A DNA stretch of 64,000 nucleotides from contig NZ_CP032684.1 in the NCBI RefSeq assembly GCF_003627795.1, positions 1,651,001 through 1,715,000 of the forward strand, in the 5' to 3' direction. Below, piece after piece: positions 29,136-36,046 of this stretch (the stretch's first letter is position 1; each line of letters starts with the position of its first letter). The notes beneath the pieces are model-generated. The model ran no database searches. It was given only the letters and a program-made list of their open reading frames with translations, and was not told where the DNA came from. A program made the position numbers and the translations under genes. Source of the stretch: Rhizobium sp. CCGE531. GTDB lineage: Bacteria > Pseudomonadota > Alphaproteobacteria > Rhizobiales > Rhizobiaceae.

Positions 29136-30020
29136 TCAACGGTAATGCACACGCTTCTCGATGAAGCGGAACTGGAAGATGGTGAGCACGACGATCAGCA
29201 GCATCAGAATGATGCTCTGCGCCGCCGCGCCGGAAAAATCGAGTCCTTTGAAGCCGTCGGAATAGATCTTGTAGACCATGAGGTTGGTCGAGTTGTGCGG
29301 GCCGCCTGATGTCATGATGTCGACGATGCCGAAAGAATCCTGGAAGCTCTCGGTGATGTTGATGACGAGCAGGAAAAAGATGGTTGGCGTGATCAACGGG
29401 AACTGGACGTCCCAGAAGCGACGGAGCACGCTGGAGCCGTCCATCGCAGCCGCCTCGATCAGCGACCGCGGAATGGCCTGGAAGGCAGCCAGGAAGAAGA
29501 TGAAGCTGTAGGCGATATATTTCCAGGAGAAGGCGGCGATGATGCAGGCCATCGCGGCGTTTCCGTCGAGGCCTGGGTCCCAGATTCCTGGCCACCATTG
29601 ATTGACCACGGCAATGAGGCCGGCTTCCGGCGCCAGAATGAAGCGGAAAGCCATTGCCGCTGCGGGCGCGGCGATGCCGTAGGGCCAGATCAGTACCACG
29701 CGGTAGATTTTAGAACCGCGCAATTGCCGATCGGTCAGCGCTGCGAGTATGAGCCCGCCCACCATGGAAATGCCAGTGCTGATCGCCGCGAACGTGATGC
29801 TGATCGTGATCGAGTTCCAGTAGTCCGCGTTGGCGATAATGGATTTGAAATTATCGAGGCCGACCCAGATGTTGCCGCCGCCCCAGGGCTGCTGCAGCGT
29901 CAGCGACCAGAAGACCGCCTGACCGGCCGGCCAATAGAAAAAGGTGAAGATGAGGAGCAGTTGCGGCACTGCGAACAGGATGCCGACGCTCCATTTGCTG
30001 AAAGTTATACGCTTTTCCAT
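29136..30020 (-). CDS. ugpA: Glycerol-3-phosphate ABC transporter permease UgpA
   Basis: Inner-membrane permease subunit of MalF type, 294 aa, with six predicted membrane segments, beginning WSVGILFAVPQLLLIFTFFYWPAGQ. The EAA coupling loop is PRSLIEAAAMDGSSVLRRFWDVQFPLI. TSGGPHNSTNLMVYKIY is a typical region before the last helices. It lies 99 bases after ugpB and is followed immediately by ugpE. Confidence 0.94.
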   Translation of the reverse strand: MEKRITFSKWSVGILFAVPQLLLIFTFFYWPAGQAVFWSLTLQQPWGGGNIWVGLDNFKSIIANADYWNSITISITFAAISTGISMVGGLILAALTDRQLRGSKIYRVVLIWPYGIAAPAAAMAFRFILAPEAGLIAVVNQWWPGIWDPGLDGNAAMACIIAAFSWKYIAYSFIFFLAAFQAIPRSLIEAAAMDGSSVLRRFWDVQFPLITPTIFFLLVINITESFQDSFGIVDIMTSGGPHNSTNLMVYKIYSDGFKGLDFSGAAAQSIILMLLIVVLTIFQFRFIEKRVHYR

Positions 30021-30119
30021 TGTCTCTTCCGGCTTGGTATCCCGATGCCACGCTTGCTCTCATAACGAACGTCCGCCGGGAAACCTCGGCGGACGCTGTC
30101 TGTCTTGAGCTCGTGCTGC

Positions 30120-31472
30120 TTACGGCAGCTGCTTGCCCTTGTAGGTGGCTTCGAAGCGGTCGAGGACGGCGTCGCCGTTCTTGACCAGGTTGTCGATGCC
30201 TTCCTGGACGCTGACCTTGTTGGCGAAGATGGCCTGCATCTGGTTGCCGAATTCAGCGCGGATCTGTGTGAAGCTGCCGAGGCGGACGCCGCGGGTGATC
30301 GGGGTCGGCTCGGAAGCGGTCAGGCTGGCGATGGCGACTTCGCGGCCCTTATAGGGAGCCTTGTCGTAGAAGCCGCTGGACTTCATGAAGTCGAAGCCGG
30401 ACTTCTTGACCGGGATGTAGCCGGTATTGGTGGACCAGAAGAGAGCGGTTTCAGGCTTGCCGATGAAGTCGAGGAACGCTGCAGCGCCCTTGTATTCGTC
30501 AGCCGACTTGCCGGAGAGAACCCAGAGCGAAGCGCCGCCGACGAGGGAGTTCTTGCGCTCGGTACCGGCGTATACCGGGAGTTCGGCGACATCCCAGGCC
30601 ATGCCGGCCTTCTGGGTCTTGGTGATCGAACCATGGTCGCCGACCGAGGTCATGATCATCTGGCAATCGCCGGAAGCGAAGGCCTGAACCATGTCTTGGC
30701 CGAGGTCCTTGGACTTGATCTTGATGAGGCCCTGGTCGTACCAGCTCTTGAGATCCGTTACGTACTTGACGAACTTGGTCTTGTTGACGGTCAGACGGGC
30801 GTCGAGGCCGTCATAGCCGTTGTTCTTCGTGGCGACCGGCTGGTCGTGGATAGCAGAGAACTGCTCCATCAGCTGCCAGCTTTCGTTGCCGGAGATATTG
30901 ATCGCCATCGGGCAATCATAGCCGGCGCCCTTCAGGGCCTTCATGTCTTCGGCGGCTTCTTCCCAGGTCTTCGGAGCGGCGGTCTTGCCGATCTTGGCGA
31001 AGGCGTCCTTGTTCCAGTAGAGCAGGGCGGTCGACGAGTTGAACGGGAAGGAGAGCAGTTCGCCCTTGGAGGTGGCGTAATAGCGGGCGATACCCGGGAA
31101 ATAGTCGTCCCACTTAACCTTGTAGCCGTTTTCGGACATCAGCTTGCTGACCGGGTAGTAGGCACCCGAGAGCATCATGGTTGCGGTACCGACGTCATAG
31201 ACCTGGACGATCGCCGGCTGCTTGCCGGCACGGAAGGCGGCAATGGTGTTCTGCAGGGCGGCGTCGTAATTGCCCTGGCTGACGCAGGAGACTTCATAAT
31301 CCTTCTGGGACTCGTTGAAGTTCTTGCACAGCGTCTGGACGACGCGTTCCAGGTCGCCCGACAGGCCGAACCAGAAATCGAACTTGGTCGGAGCAGCGGC
31401 AGCAGGCAAAGCCAGCGCTACGCTCATGACGCCGGCAGCAACGGCCGAAATACAGTTTTTAAGTTTCGACAT
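30120..31472 (-). CDS. ugpB: Glycerol-3-phosphate-binding periplasmic protein UgpB
   Basis: Substrate-binding protein of 450 aa with a Sec signal peptide (MSKLKNCISAVAAGVMSVALALPAAAA). The mature protein starts PTKFDFWFGLSGDLERVVQTLC, as in UgpB proteins, and contains FPFNSSTALLYWNKDAF, a typical cluster-D ABC binding-protein region. It captures sn-glycerol-3-phosphate or glycerophosphodiesters in the periplasm. A strong Pho-box candidate lies about 80 bases upstream, fitting PhoB activation under phosphate limitation, as reported for rhizobial ugp genes. First gene of ugpBAE. Confidence 0.95.
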   Translation of the reverse strand: MSKLKNCISAVAAGVMSVALALPAAAAPTKFDFWFGLSGDLERVVQTLCKNFNESQKDYEVSCVSQGNYDAALQNTIAAFRAGKQPAIVQVYDVGTATMMLSGAYYPVSKLMSENGYKVKWDDYFPGIARYYATSKGELLSFPFNSSTALLYWNKDAFAKIGKTAAPKTWEEAAEDMKALKGAGYDCPMAINISGNESWQLMEQFSAIHDQPVATKNNGYDGLDARLTVNKTKFVKYVTDLKSWYDQGLIKIKSKDLGQDMVQAFASGDCQMIMTSVGDHGSITKTQKAGMAWDVAELPVYAGTERKNSLVGGASLWVLSGKSADEYKGAAAFLDFIGKPETALFWSTNTGYIPVKKSGFDFMKSSGFYDKAPYKGREVAIASLTASEPTPITRGVRLGSFTQIRAEFGNQMQAIFANKVSVQEGIDNLVKNGDAVLDRFEATYKGKQLP

Positions 31473-31550
31473 AATCCCTATTTCCTTTTTGAAAGCTCGG
31501 AACCGGTGGTCTTGCGCAAGTCCGCGGTAGCGGCGTTATAGACAAGCTGT

Positions 31551-31568
31551 GTGACAGTTTGTTGAGAG
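31551..31568 (-). promoter_or_regulatory. Candidate Pho box upstream of ugpB
   Basis: On the minus strand, CTCTCAACAAACTGTCAC matches about 15 of 18 positions of the Pho box (CTGTCATAWAWCTGTCAY), with correct 11-base repeat spacing. It lies 79 bases before the ugpB start. Confidence 0.65.
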
Positions 31569-31801
31569 CAAGAATCCCATATTGCCGGGGCATTTCCGGC
31601 CGAAATCAGGGGTTTCAGGTTGTGGATCTTTCAACGATCGAGCATTTGAGTCAATGCTAATCAAAGCGTGCAATATTGGATGGCTCGCGTTGGGCTTGCC
31701 GCATGTTCGTGAGCCAACGGCCGGCTTGCTTGCCGCCCGCCCGATTGGTGATGCATGATCCCTTCGGGGCGAATCCGGAAAAGCATGGAAGGTGGGGAGC
31801 G

Positions 31802-32359
31802 ATGGATCTCAGCGAGCGACAGAAGATGGCGGCGGGGGAATGGTATTGCTGCTTCGATCCGGAACTCGACGGCCTTCGCTGGCGGGCGCGGGACGCCGTG
31901 CATCAGCACAATACGATGCCGCCGGCCGAACGCGGCAATCTCGGACCGGCTCTCGCTGCGCTCTTTGCCGATGCCGGCGAGAATGTTTTCATCGAAGCGC
32001 CGTTCCATTGCTCCTACGGCATCAACATCTCGCTCGGCCGGCGGGTCTATATGAATGCCGGCTGCACCATTCTCGACAGCGGCAGCGTCAGCATCGGCGA
32101 TGGCAGCATGCTGGGACCGGGTGTCCATATCTATTGCGCCGAGCACCATAAGGATCGCGAGCTGCGCGGTGCTGGCATCGAAATCGCGCGGCCGGTCACC
32201 ATCGGCAACAGCGTGTGGATTGGCGGCGGCGCGATCCTTGTCGGGGGCGTGACGATCGGCGATGGCGCAATCATCGGCGCGGGCGCGGTCGTGACCAGGG
32301 ATGTCACAGCCGGTGCGACCGTTGTCGGCAATCCCGCCCGCGCGATCGGCGCAAGATGA
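31802..32359 (+). CDS. Sugar O-acetyltransferase (maltose/NodL-like hexapeptide family)
   Basis: A 185-aa left-handed beta-helix acetyltransferase of the maltose/galactoside/NodL group. The N-terminal helical domain is [26 protein letters not shown]. The catalytic histidine is in [14 protein letters not shown], and hexapeptide repeats follow ([37 protein letters not shown]). The ATG at 31802 is preceded by GGAAGG. The frame is open further upstream, but the family N-terminus starts here. The acceptor sugar is unknown; a nodulation role cannot be claimed, since no nod genes are nearby. A small membrane-protein gene converges four bases downstream. Confidence 0.9.
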   Translation: MDLSERQKMAAGEWYCCFDPELDGLRWRARDAVHQHNTMPPAERGNLGPALAALFADAGENVFIEAPFHCSYGINISLGRRVYMNAGCTILDSGSVSIGDGSMLGPGVHIYCAEHHKDRELRGAGIEIARPVTIGNSVWIGGGAILVGGVTIGDGAIIGAGAVVTRDVTAGATVVGNPARAIGAR

Positions 32360-32363
32360 GAGA

Positions 32364-32675
32364 CTAGTTGGCCGGACGGCGCTTCCTGGTCCACCATACG
32401 GCGAAGCGACGGCGCCAGCGGCGAACCATGGGCATGTCGTGCGAGAGCACGATGAAGCCCAGGGGCAGCATCCAGAAGCCGAGAACCGGCAGGAAGCCGA
32501 GCAGGCCGCCGAAGATGAGGGCTACGCCCACACCCATGCGGGCAAGGCGGGATCGGGGCAGGGGAATTCTCACCGAGCCGAAAACAAGCTCGCGGGTTGA
32601 GGGATCAATGCCGAAACGGCGGGTTTTCCGGCCATTTCGATCGGCATTTTCGGTCGTTTGGCTTTGATCGGTCAT
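32364..32675 (-). CDS. Small conserved membrane protein
   Basis: About 103 aa. A charged N-terminus is followed by one or two hydrophobic segments (MGVGVALIFGGLLGFLPVLGFWMLPLGFIVLSHD) and a very basic tail (RRWRRRFAVWWTRKRRP). The start at 32675 fits the hydrophilic N-terminus, but the ribosome binding site is weak. I recognise it as a type common in rhizobia, but I cannot name a function. Its stop lies four bases from the convergent acetyltransferase stop. Confidence 0.7.
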   Translation of the reverse strand: MTDQSQTTENADRNGRKTRRFGIDPSTRELVFGSVRIPLPRSRLARMGVGVALIFGGLLGFLPVLGFWMLPLGFIVLSHDMPMVRRWRRRFAVWWTRKRRPAN

Positions 32676-32736
32676 CCACAGGAAATGGTGAGGCGGGGAA
32701 ATAATGCAAGAGAATTCGATTTTTTTGAAAAAACCG

Positions 32737-32766
32737 CTTGGCAAATCGGGAAAGCATTTGTATTAC
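32737..32766 (+). promoter_or_regulatory. Candidate promoter of tRNA-Asn
   Basis: CTTGGC and TATTAC separated by 18 bases lie 26 bases before the tRNA. This resembles alpha-proteobacterial housekeeping promoters (CTTGAC/CTATAT-like). Confidence 0.4.
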
Positions 32767-32791
32767 CCCGCTCACACCGCGCCAAGCGCAT

Positions 32792-32866
32792 TCCCTGGTA
32801 GCTCAGCGGTAGAGCATTCGACTGTTAATCGACAGGTCGCCGGTTCGAATCCGGCCCGGGGAGCCA
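32792..32866 (+). tRNA. tRNA-Asn (anticodon GUU)
   Basis: A 75-nt tRNA including an encoded CCA. The acceptor TCCCTGG pairs with CCGGGGA, the D-arm contains AGCTCAGCGGTAGAGC, the anticodon loop is CTGTTAA with anticodon GTT, and the T-arm contains GGTTCGAATCC. Confidence 0.97.
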
Positions 32867-33138
32867 CTTTCTTCCAAAAATTTGCAGCATAAAGATAGTG
32901 GCGGCAGCGTCGCCGTTTCGCTGACCAATGGTCATCGGCTCGTGCAACGGGCGAAGCTTTAGCAGCGCAGTTTGGCAGTTTTATTGCACATGCTTCGCGC
33001 CGGCGATTTCTCGACCTTTTGCCTTTCATCCATATTTCACAGGGAAACCGTTCTCATTGCCTGCGTTTCCAAGTCGTGGCAGGATCGCGACGCTCATTGG
33101 ACCGGCATGGGACCGCAATGGGACAGGAGAGATCTGGC

Positions 33139-33558
33139 ATGGTGGAGAATGCAGTCGCCGGGAAGGCGGATACGCGCCGCATTTCGTGGGTGGGATGGGC
33201 GCTCACGGTGATTGTGGTCCTTGTTTTTGCGGCAGACGCCGCCGTTGACTTGTTTTCGCCCGCCACGCTCGCGGCCGAGATGACCGCGACCGGATTTCCG
33301 ACCGATCAGGCAGGGTTATTGGGGCTGATCATCGTCGTCTGCGTGGTTCTTTACGCTATTCCGCGCACGGCCGTTCTCGGTGCAATCCTGCTGACGGGCT
33401 TTCTCGGCGGCGCGATCTGCACGCATTTTCGCCTCGGAGAAATCGGCTCGCCGCCACAACTTATCAGTTTGCTTCTGGGGGGCATGGCGTGGGGTGGACT
33501 TTACCTTCGCGACGAGCGCGTCCGACGCCTCCTGCCCATCCGCTCCGCGATCGGCTGA
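33139..33558 (+). CDS. DoxX-like family membrane protein
   Basis: A 139-aa protein with four predicted membrane helices, recognisable as DoxX-like: WALTVIVVLVFAADAAVDLFSP, then ATGFPTDQAGLLGLIIVVCVVLYAIPRTAVLGAILLTGFLGGAICTHFRLGE. The exact role of this subgroup is not known. The start is uncertain. The ATG at 33139, with AGGAGAG upstream, gives the usual DoxX-like length; the ATGs at 33118 and 33019 only add a poorly conserved tail. No operon partner. Confidence 0.8.
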   Translation: MVENAVAGKADTRRISWVGWALTVIVVLVFAADAAVDLFSPATLAAEMTATGFPTDQAGLLGLIIVVCVVLYAIPRTAVLGAILLTGFLGGAICTHFRLGEIGSPPQLISLLLGGMAWGGLYLRDERVRRLLPIRSAIG

Positions 33559-33868
33559 GAATCGGCGATGCACATAATTCGTGGTTTTTGCACTGCAATA
33601 ACAATATCTTGCATCGCATTTTGCTTGTTCGGACAGTGCGAATGGTAGCGGGCTAATGAGAATGTGCCGATAAGACACACCGGCAATCTCCACCCGACAC
33701 GAACGGCAGCTTTCCTGCGGATATATGTGGTATTTTCGAAAAAACTGGTTCAAGGTATGGTTGCTCTTGCAAGTGTGAGAGCATGTTCATGTCGTCAGTG
33801 CAACACGGCGCGTGAACATACATGCGCGATCCGCGCAGCATAGTCCCCCAATGCTTTAGAGGTTCGAC
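33559..33868. other. Intergenic gap before the His-rich peptide gene
   Basis: About 310 bases without a supported gene, AT-richer around 33570-33640. It presumably holds the promoter of the small secreted protein at 33869. No operator pattern was recognised. Confidence 0.4.
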
Positions 33869-34060
33869 ATGAAAAACTTGATTCTTGCTTCTGCAGTCGC
33901 TTTGGCATCGGTCTTTGCCTTCAGCGCGCCGTCCGAGGCCGCTCCGATGCATCATCGCCACCATTACGGCCATCATTATCATCATCACTGCTATATGAAG
34001 AAGGTGAAGCACAGGGTTCATGGCCGTTGGGTCGTCCGTAGGGTACGCGTCTGCCGCTGA
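33869..34060 (+). CDS. Small secreted histidine-rich protein
   Basis: A 63-aa protein. Residues 1-24 are a clear Sec signal peptide (MKNLILASAVALASVFAFSAPSEA). The mature part is only about 39 residues and has a histidine cluster (MHHRHHYGHHYHHHC) followed by a basic tail with two cysteines (RRVRVCR). AGAGG lies six bases before the ATG, and a strong terminator follows the stop, so this is a real single-gene unit. The His cluster suggests periplasmic metal binding or adsorption, but this is inference. Small proteins ending in a similar VRVCR tail are, as I recall, widespread in rhizobia. Confidence 0.85.
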   Translation: MKNLILASAVALASVFAFSAPSEAAPMHHRHHYGHHYHHHCYMKKVKHRVHGRWVVRRVRVCR

Positions 34061-34106
34061 GCGGTAGACGGTCGGAACTGGCGCAAGTTCCCTTCTGAAA
34101 CGAGTC

Positions 34107-34142
34107 GGCCGCTACCGATATTTCAGGTAGCGGCCTTTTTTT
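34107..34142 (+). terminator. Rho-independent terminator of the His-rich gene
   Basis: GGCCGCTACC and GGTAGCGGCC form a perfect ten-pair stem with a nine-base loop, followed by seven T residues. Confidence 0.95.
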
Positions 34143-34233
34143 GGCTTAGTCGGAAGGCATTGCGTGTCCTGCTTTGCCAGCTTAGCGGGGCAAGAAACGG
34201 TTATAACGCCATAGTCGGTGGCAGGCTGGGATA

Positions 34234-34554
34234 TCAGGGTCGAATTTCGAATATTACACCGCCGTGATGCCGATGGTGATAGCGACCGTCGTCCCGCCAT
34301 CCGTCATCCCGCCATCCGTCGTCCCAGTGACGGCGTTCCCAGCGGCGCTCCCGCCAATGGCGGTGATCGCGGTCGCGCCAATAAGGCCCGCGGTCGTCAT
34401 CCATATATCTGCGTGTTCCGCGTTCCTGTACCAGAATGACGTTCGACGCTGTCGATGAGCTGCCAAGCGAGGCAGACGCGGCGGGCAGGGCAGCCGATAG
34501 TACGGAACCCACGGCAAGTGCCGCGGTCAAAGCGATTGAAGCGAGATGTTTCAA
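34234..34554 (-). CDS. Small secreted basic protein with Trp/Arg/Asp repeats
   Basis: A 106-aa protein starting at a TTG with AGGAG eight bases upstream. Residues 1-28 form a signal peptide (LASIALTAALAVGSVLSAALPAASA). The mature part is dominated by W, R, D and H, with the near-tandem repeat DDGWRDDGWRDDGR, encoded by imperfect 15-bp tandem repeats around 34300-34325, and ends in a His-rich patch (YHHRHHG) and VIFEIRP. Proteins of this composition are common in the rhizobial envelope, but their function is unknown. It converges on the His-rich gene at 33869. Confidence 0.75.
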   Translation of the reverse strand: MKHLASIALTAALAVGSVLSAALPAASASLGSSSTASNVILVQERGTRRYMDDDRGPYWRDRDHRHWRERRWERRHWDDGWRDDGWRDDGRYHHRHHGGVIFEIRP

Positions 34555-34684
34555 GGCGGTAACTCCTATATTCAGCTACGTCCCTCTCAGCGATAAACGC
34601 CACCGTGACGACAAGGTTCCCCTCTCCGATTGATCGGGAAGCCTTGTGACACGCGTGCTGATAGCGGGATGGCTCTGTAGTTTC

Positions 34685-34787
34685 CAAAGCGCGTCGCGAT
34701 CTTTCAGATCCGCTCCATGCGCTTTAAATTCCTGATTTTTCGCATGTCGCTATCGCAAAACCGCTGCACGCTTTTGCGCGACATGCT
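34685..34787. repeat. RIME-like intergenic repeat, copy 1
   Basis: About 100 bases (GCGTCGCGATCTTTCAGATC ... TTTTGCGCGACATGCTT) closely match a second copy at 44078-44180. Each copy ends in an inverted pair (TATCGCAAAACCG... CTTTTGCGCGA). This looks like the rhizobial intergenic mosaic type of repeat. The insertion sequence begins immediately at its right end. Confidence 0.75.
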
Positions 34788-35233
34788 TAGGCGGCGTGGA
34801 CAAATTTGAGCCAGTATCTGGCGGTGGCGAGATGGACCATTCCAAGGAAGCTGCTGGCCAGTTGATCGTATCGGGTGGCGATGGCGCGGTTGATCTTGAG
34901 CTGTCCGAACATGCGCTCAATGCGATTGCGCTGCTTGTAGAGCGCCCGATCATGCTCGATTTTCACGCGGCGGTTTGACCGGCCAGGAATGACGGCCTGG
35001 ATCTTCCGTTCAGCAAGGTCGGCACGGATAGCGTCTGCGTCGTAGCCCTTGTCGGCGAACAAAGCGTCAGGTGCGCGCTCTGGCAGGTCGATCAGGGCGT
35101 CATAGGCTTTGCAATCTGCTGCCTCGCCGACCGTCAGATGGAAGGCGAGCGGTCGTCCGAGGGCATCAGCCAGGCAATGAAGCTTACTGGTGAACCCGCC
35201 CCGCGAGCGGCCAAGAGCGCGTCGATGAGTCCC
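34787..35233 (-). CDS. IS5-family transposase, frame B (C-terminal part)
   Basis: Second half of the transposase, expressed by a -1 shift from frame A at the A4G5 run near 35231-35239. In frame B the sequence continues THRRALGRSRGGFTSKLH and carries the catalytic-domain features FADKGYDADAIRADL (Asp), ending RNRIERMFGQLKINRAIATRYDQL (the Y-(2)-R-(3)-E-(6)-K region of IS5 transposases). The joined protein would be 260 aa. The TAA stop lies at the element boundary: its T and A come from the flanking TA and its last A from host DNA. Confidence 0.88.
   Translation of the reverse strand, partial: GTHRRALGRSRGGFTSKLHCLADALGRPLAFHLTVGEAADCKAYDALIDLPERAPDALFADKGYDADAIRADLAERKIQAVIPGRSNRRVKIEHDRALYKQRNRIERMFGQLKINRAIATRYDQLASSFLGMVHLATARYWLKFVHAA
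34790..34806 (+). repeat. IS left inverted repeat
   Basis: GGCGGCGTGGACAAATT, 17 of 17 identical to the inverted right end. The last transposase codons run through it. Confidence 0.95.
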
Positions 35234-35568
35234 CCTTTTCCGCCCGCTGCCGAGACATGGGCGCGGACTGTTGTGCTGTCGATGCTGTAGTGGCCGCTGT
35301 CTGCCATGATCTCGGCCAGCGTAACCGCGACCGCCTCCCAGACGCCGGCTTCACTCCATCGCCGGAACCGCCGATAGATGGTGTTCCAACTGCCATATTT
35401 GGGCGGCACGTCGCGCCACGGAGCGCCGCAGCGGAGCCGCCACAGGATGCCGTTGATGATTGAGCGGTTCTGCTCGGGCGGCCTGCCTCGGCCACGGTTC
35501 TCAGACTCGATCGGCAGCAAGCCCTTCAGAATACGCCATTCAGCTTCGGTCAGATCGCCCCTGCTCAA
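35134..35568 (-). CDS. IS5-family transposase, frame A (N-terminal part)
   Basis: Frame A encodes 144 aa starting SRGDLTEAEWRILKGLLP, with the family segments GRPPEQNRSIINGILWRLRCGAPWRDVP and GSWNTIYRRFRRW, then DSTTVRAHVSAAGGKGG (first catalytic Asp). I chose the TTG at 35568 because GGAGG lies five bases upstream. The GTG at 35607 only adds an unrelated stretch. Translation switches to frame B at GGA AAA GGG GGA. Unshifted translation ends at 35134 and would give a truncated protein that may act as a regulator. Confidence 0.88.
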   Translation of the reverse strand: MSRGDLTEAEWRILKGLLPIESENRGRGRPPEQNRSIINGILWRLRCGAPWRDVPPKYGSWNTIYRRFRRWSEAGVWEAVAVTLAEIMADSGHYSIDSTTVRAHVSAAGGKGGLIDALLAARGAGSPVSFIAWLMPSDDRSPSI

Positions 35569-35680
35569 GCCTGCCTCCAAAAAGCAGCCTTGAATCAATC
35601 CCTGCACGCCTCGTCAATCATTTCGGCTTCCCCGTCAGCCCTGTTTCCCGATAGGTTCGCAAAACCCGGAGCATCAACAC

Positions 35681-35950
35681 ATGTATCGCATCACTTTGGA
35701 ATGCCATGATGTTCCCGCCGCAGCGGGAGACGAAGCGGCGCGCAACATCACCGAAACGTTTCGGCTTCACTATCCGCACGAACACAACGTCAGTTGCACC
35801 TTTGTGGACGGCAAGCTGAGACTGGTCGCCGAGAACGATTATGACCCCGAAGGGCTCAATCTGATGGACGAGTTCTCCGACAACATCTGCGCATATGTCG
35901 AGCCCTTCGACGGCGACCTCAAGCTGGTGAGTATAGAAACGCTTCGCTGA
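35681..35950 (+). CDS. Passenger gene inside the IS, 89-aa unknown protein
   Basis: An acidic 89-aa protein with no signal peptide. It begins MYRITLECHDVPAAAGDEAARNITETF and contains FVDGKLRLVAENDYDPEGLNLMDEF, a mixed alpha/beta pattern. GGAG lies nine bases before the ATG. The gene is transcribed away from the transposase, and its TGA touches the right inverted repeat, so it lies fully within the mobile unit and would move with it. I do not recognise the family. A regulator of transposition, an addiction factor or a host-benefit gene are all possible; none is shown by the sequence. Confidence 0.7.
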   Translation: MYRITLECHDVPAAAGDEAARNITETFRLHYPHEHNVSCTFVDGKLRLVAENDYDPEGLNLMDEFSDNICAYVEPFDGDLKLVSIETLR

Positions 35951-35966
35951 ATTTGTCCACGCCGCC
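35950..35966 (-). repeat. IS right inverted repeat
   Basis: AATTTGTCCACGCCGCC, the exact reverse complement of the left end. It begins at the last base of the passenger gene stop codon. Confidence 0.95.
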
Positions 35967-35980
35967 TAGGAGTTGCCGTC

Positions 35981-36014
35981 AAAAAGGGGGCCGGCAGGGA
36001 AAGCCGGACCCCTT
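35981..36014 (-). terminator. Rho-independent terminator of the porin gene
   Basis: Read on the minus strand, AAGGGGTCCGGC pairs with GCCGGCCCCCTT (one mismatch) around a seven-base loop, followed by TTTTT. It lies just beyond the porin stop and 13 bases outside the insertion sequence. Confidence 0.85.
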
Positions 36015-36046
36015 CCTTCTCTGATCGGAGGTCAAGTCTGATCAGG

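Larger units (their letters stand above)
34790..35966 (-). mobile_element. IS5-family (IS427-like) insertion sequence with passenger gene
   Basis: An element of 1177 bp bounded by perfect 17-bp inverted repeats (GGCGGCGTGGACAAATT) and flanked on both sides by TA, the likely target duplication. It carries a two-frame transposase on the minus strand and an extra 89-aa open frame on the plus strand. Ordinary two-frame IS5 elements of this group are roughly 830-900 bp, so this one is longer by about the size of the extra gene and its upstream region. Both ends and both transposase frames are intact, so it could be active. Confidence 0.9.
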
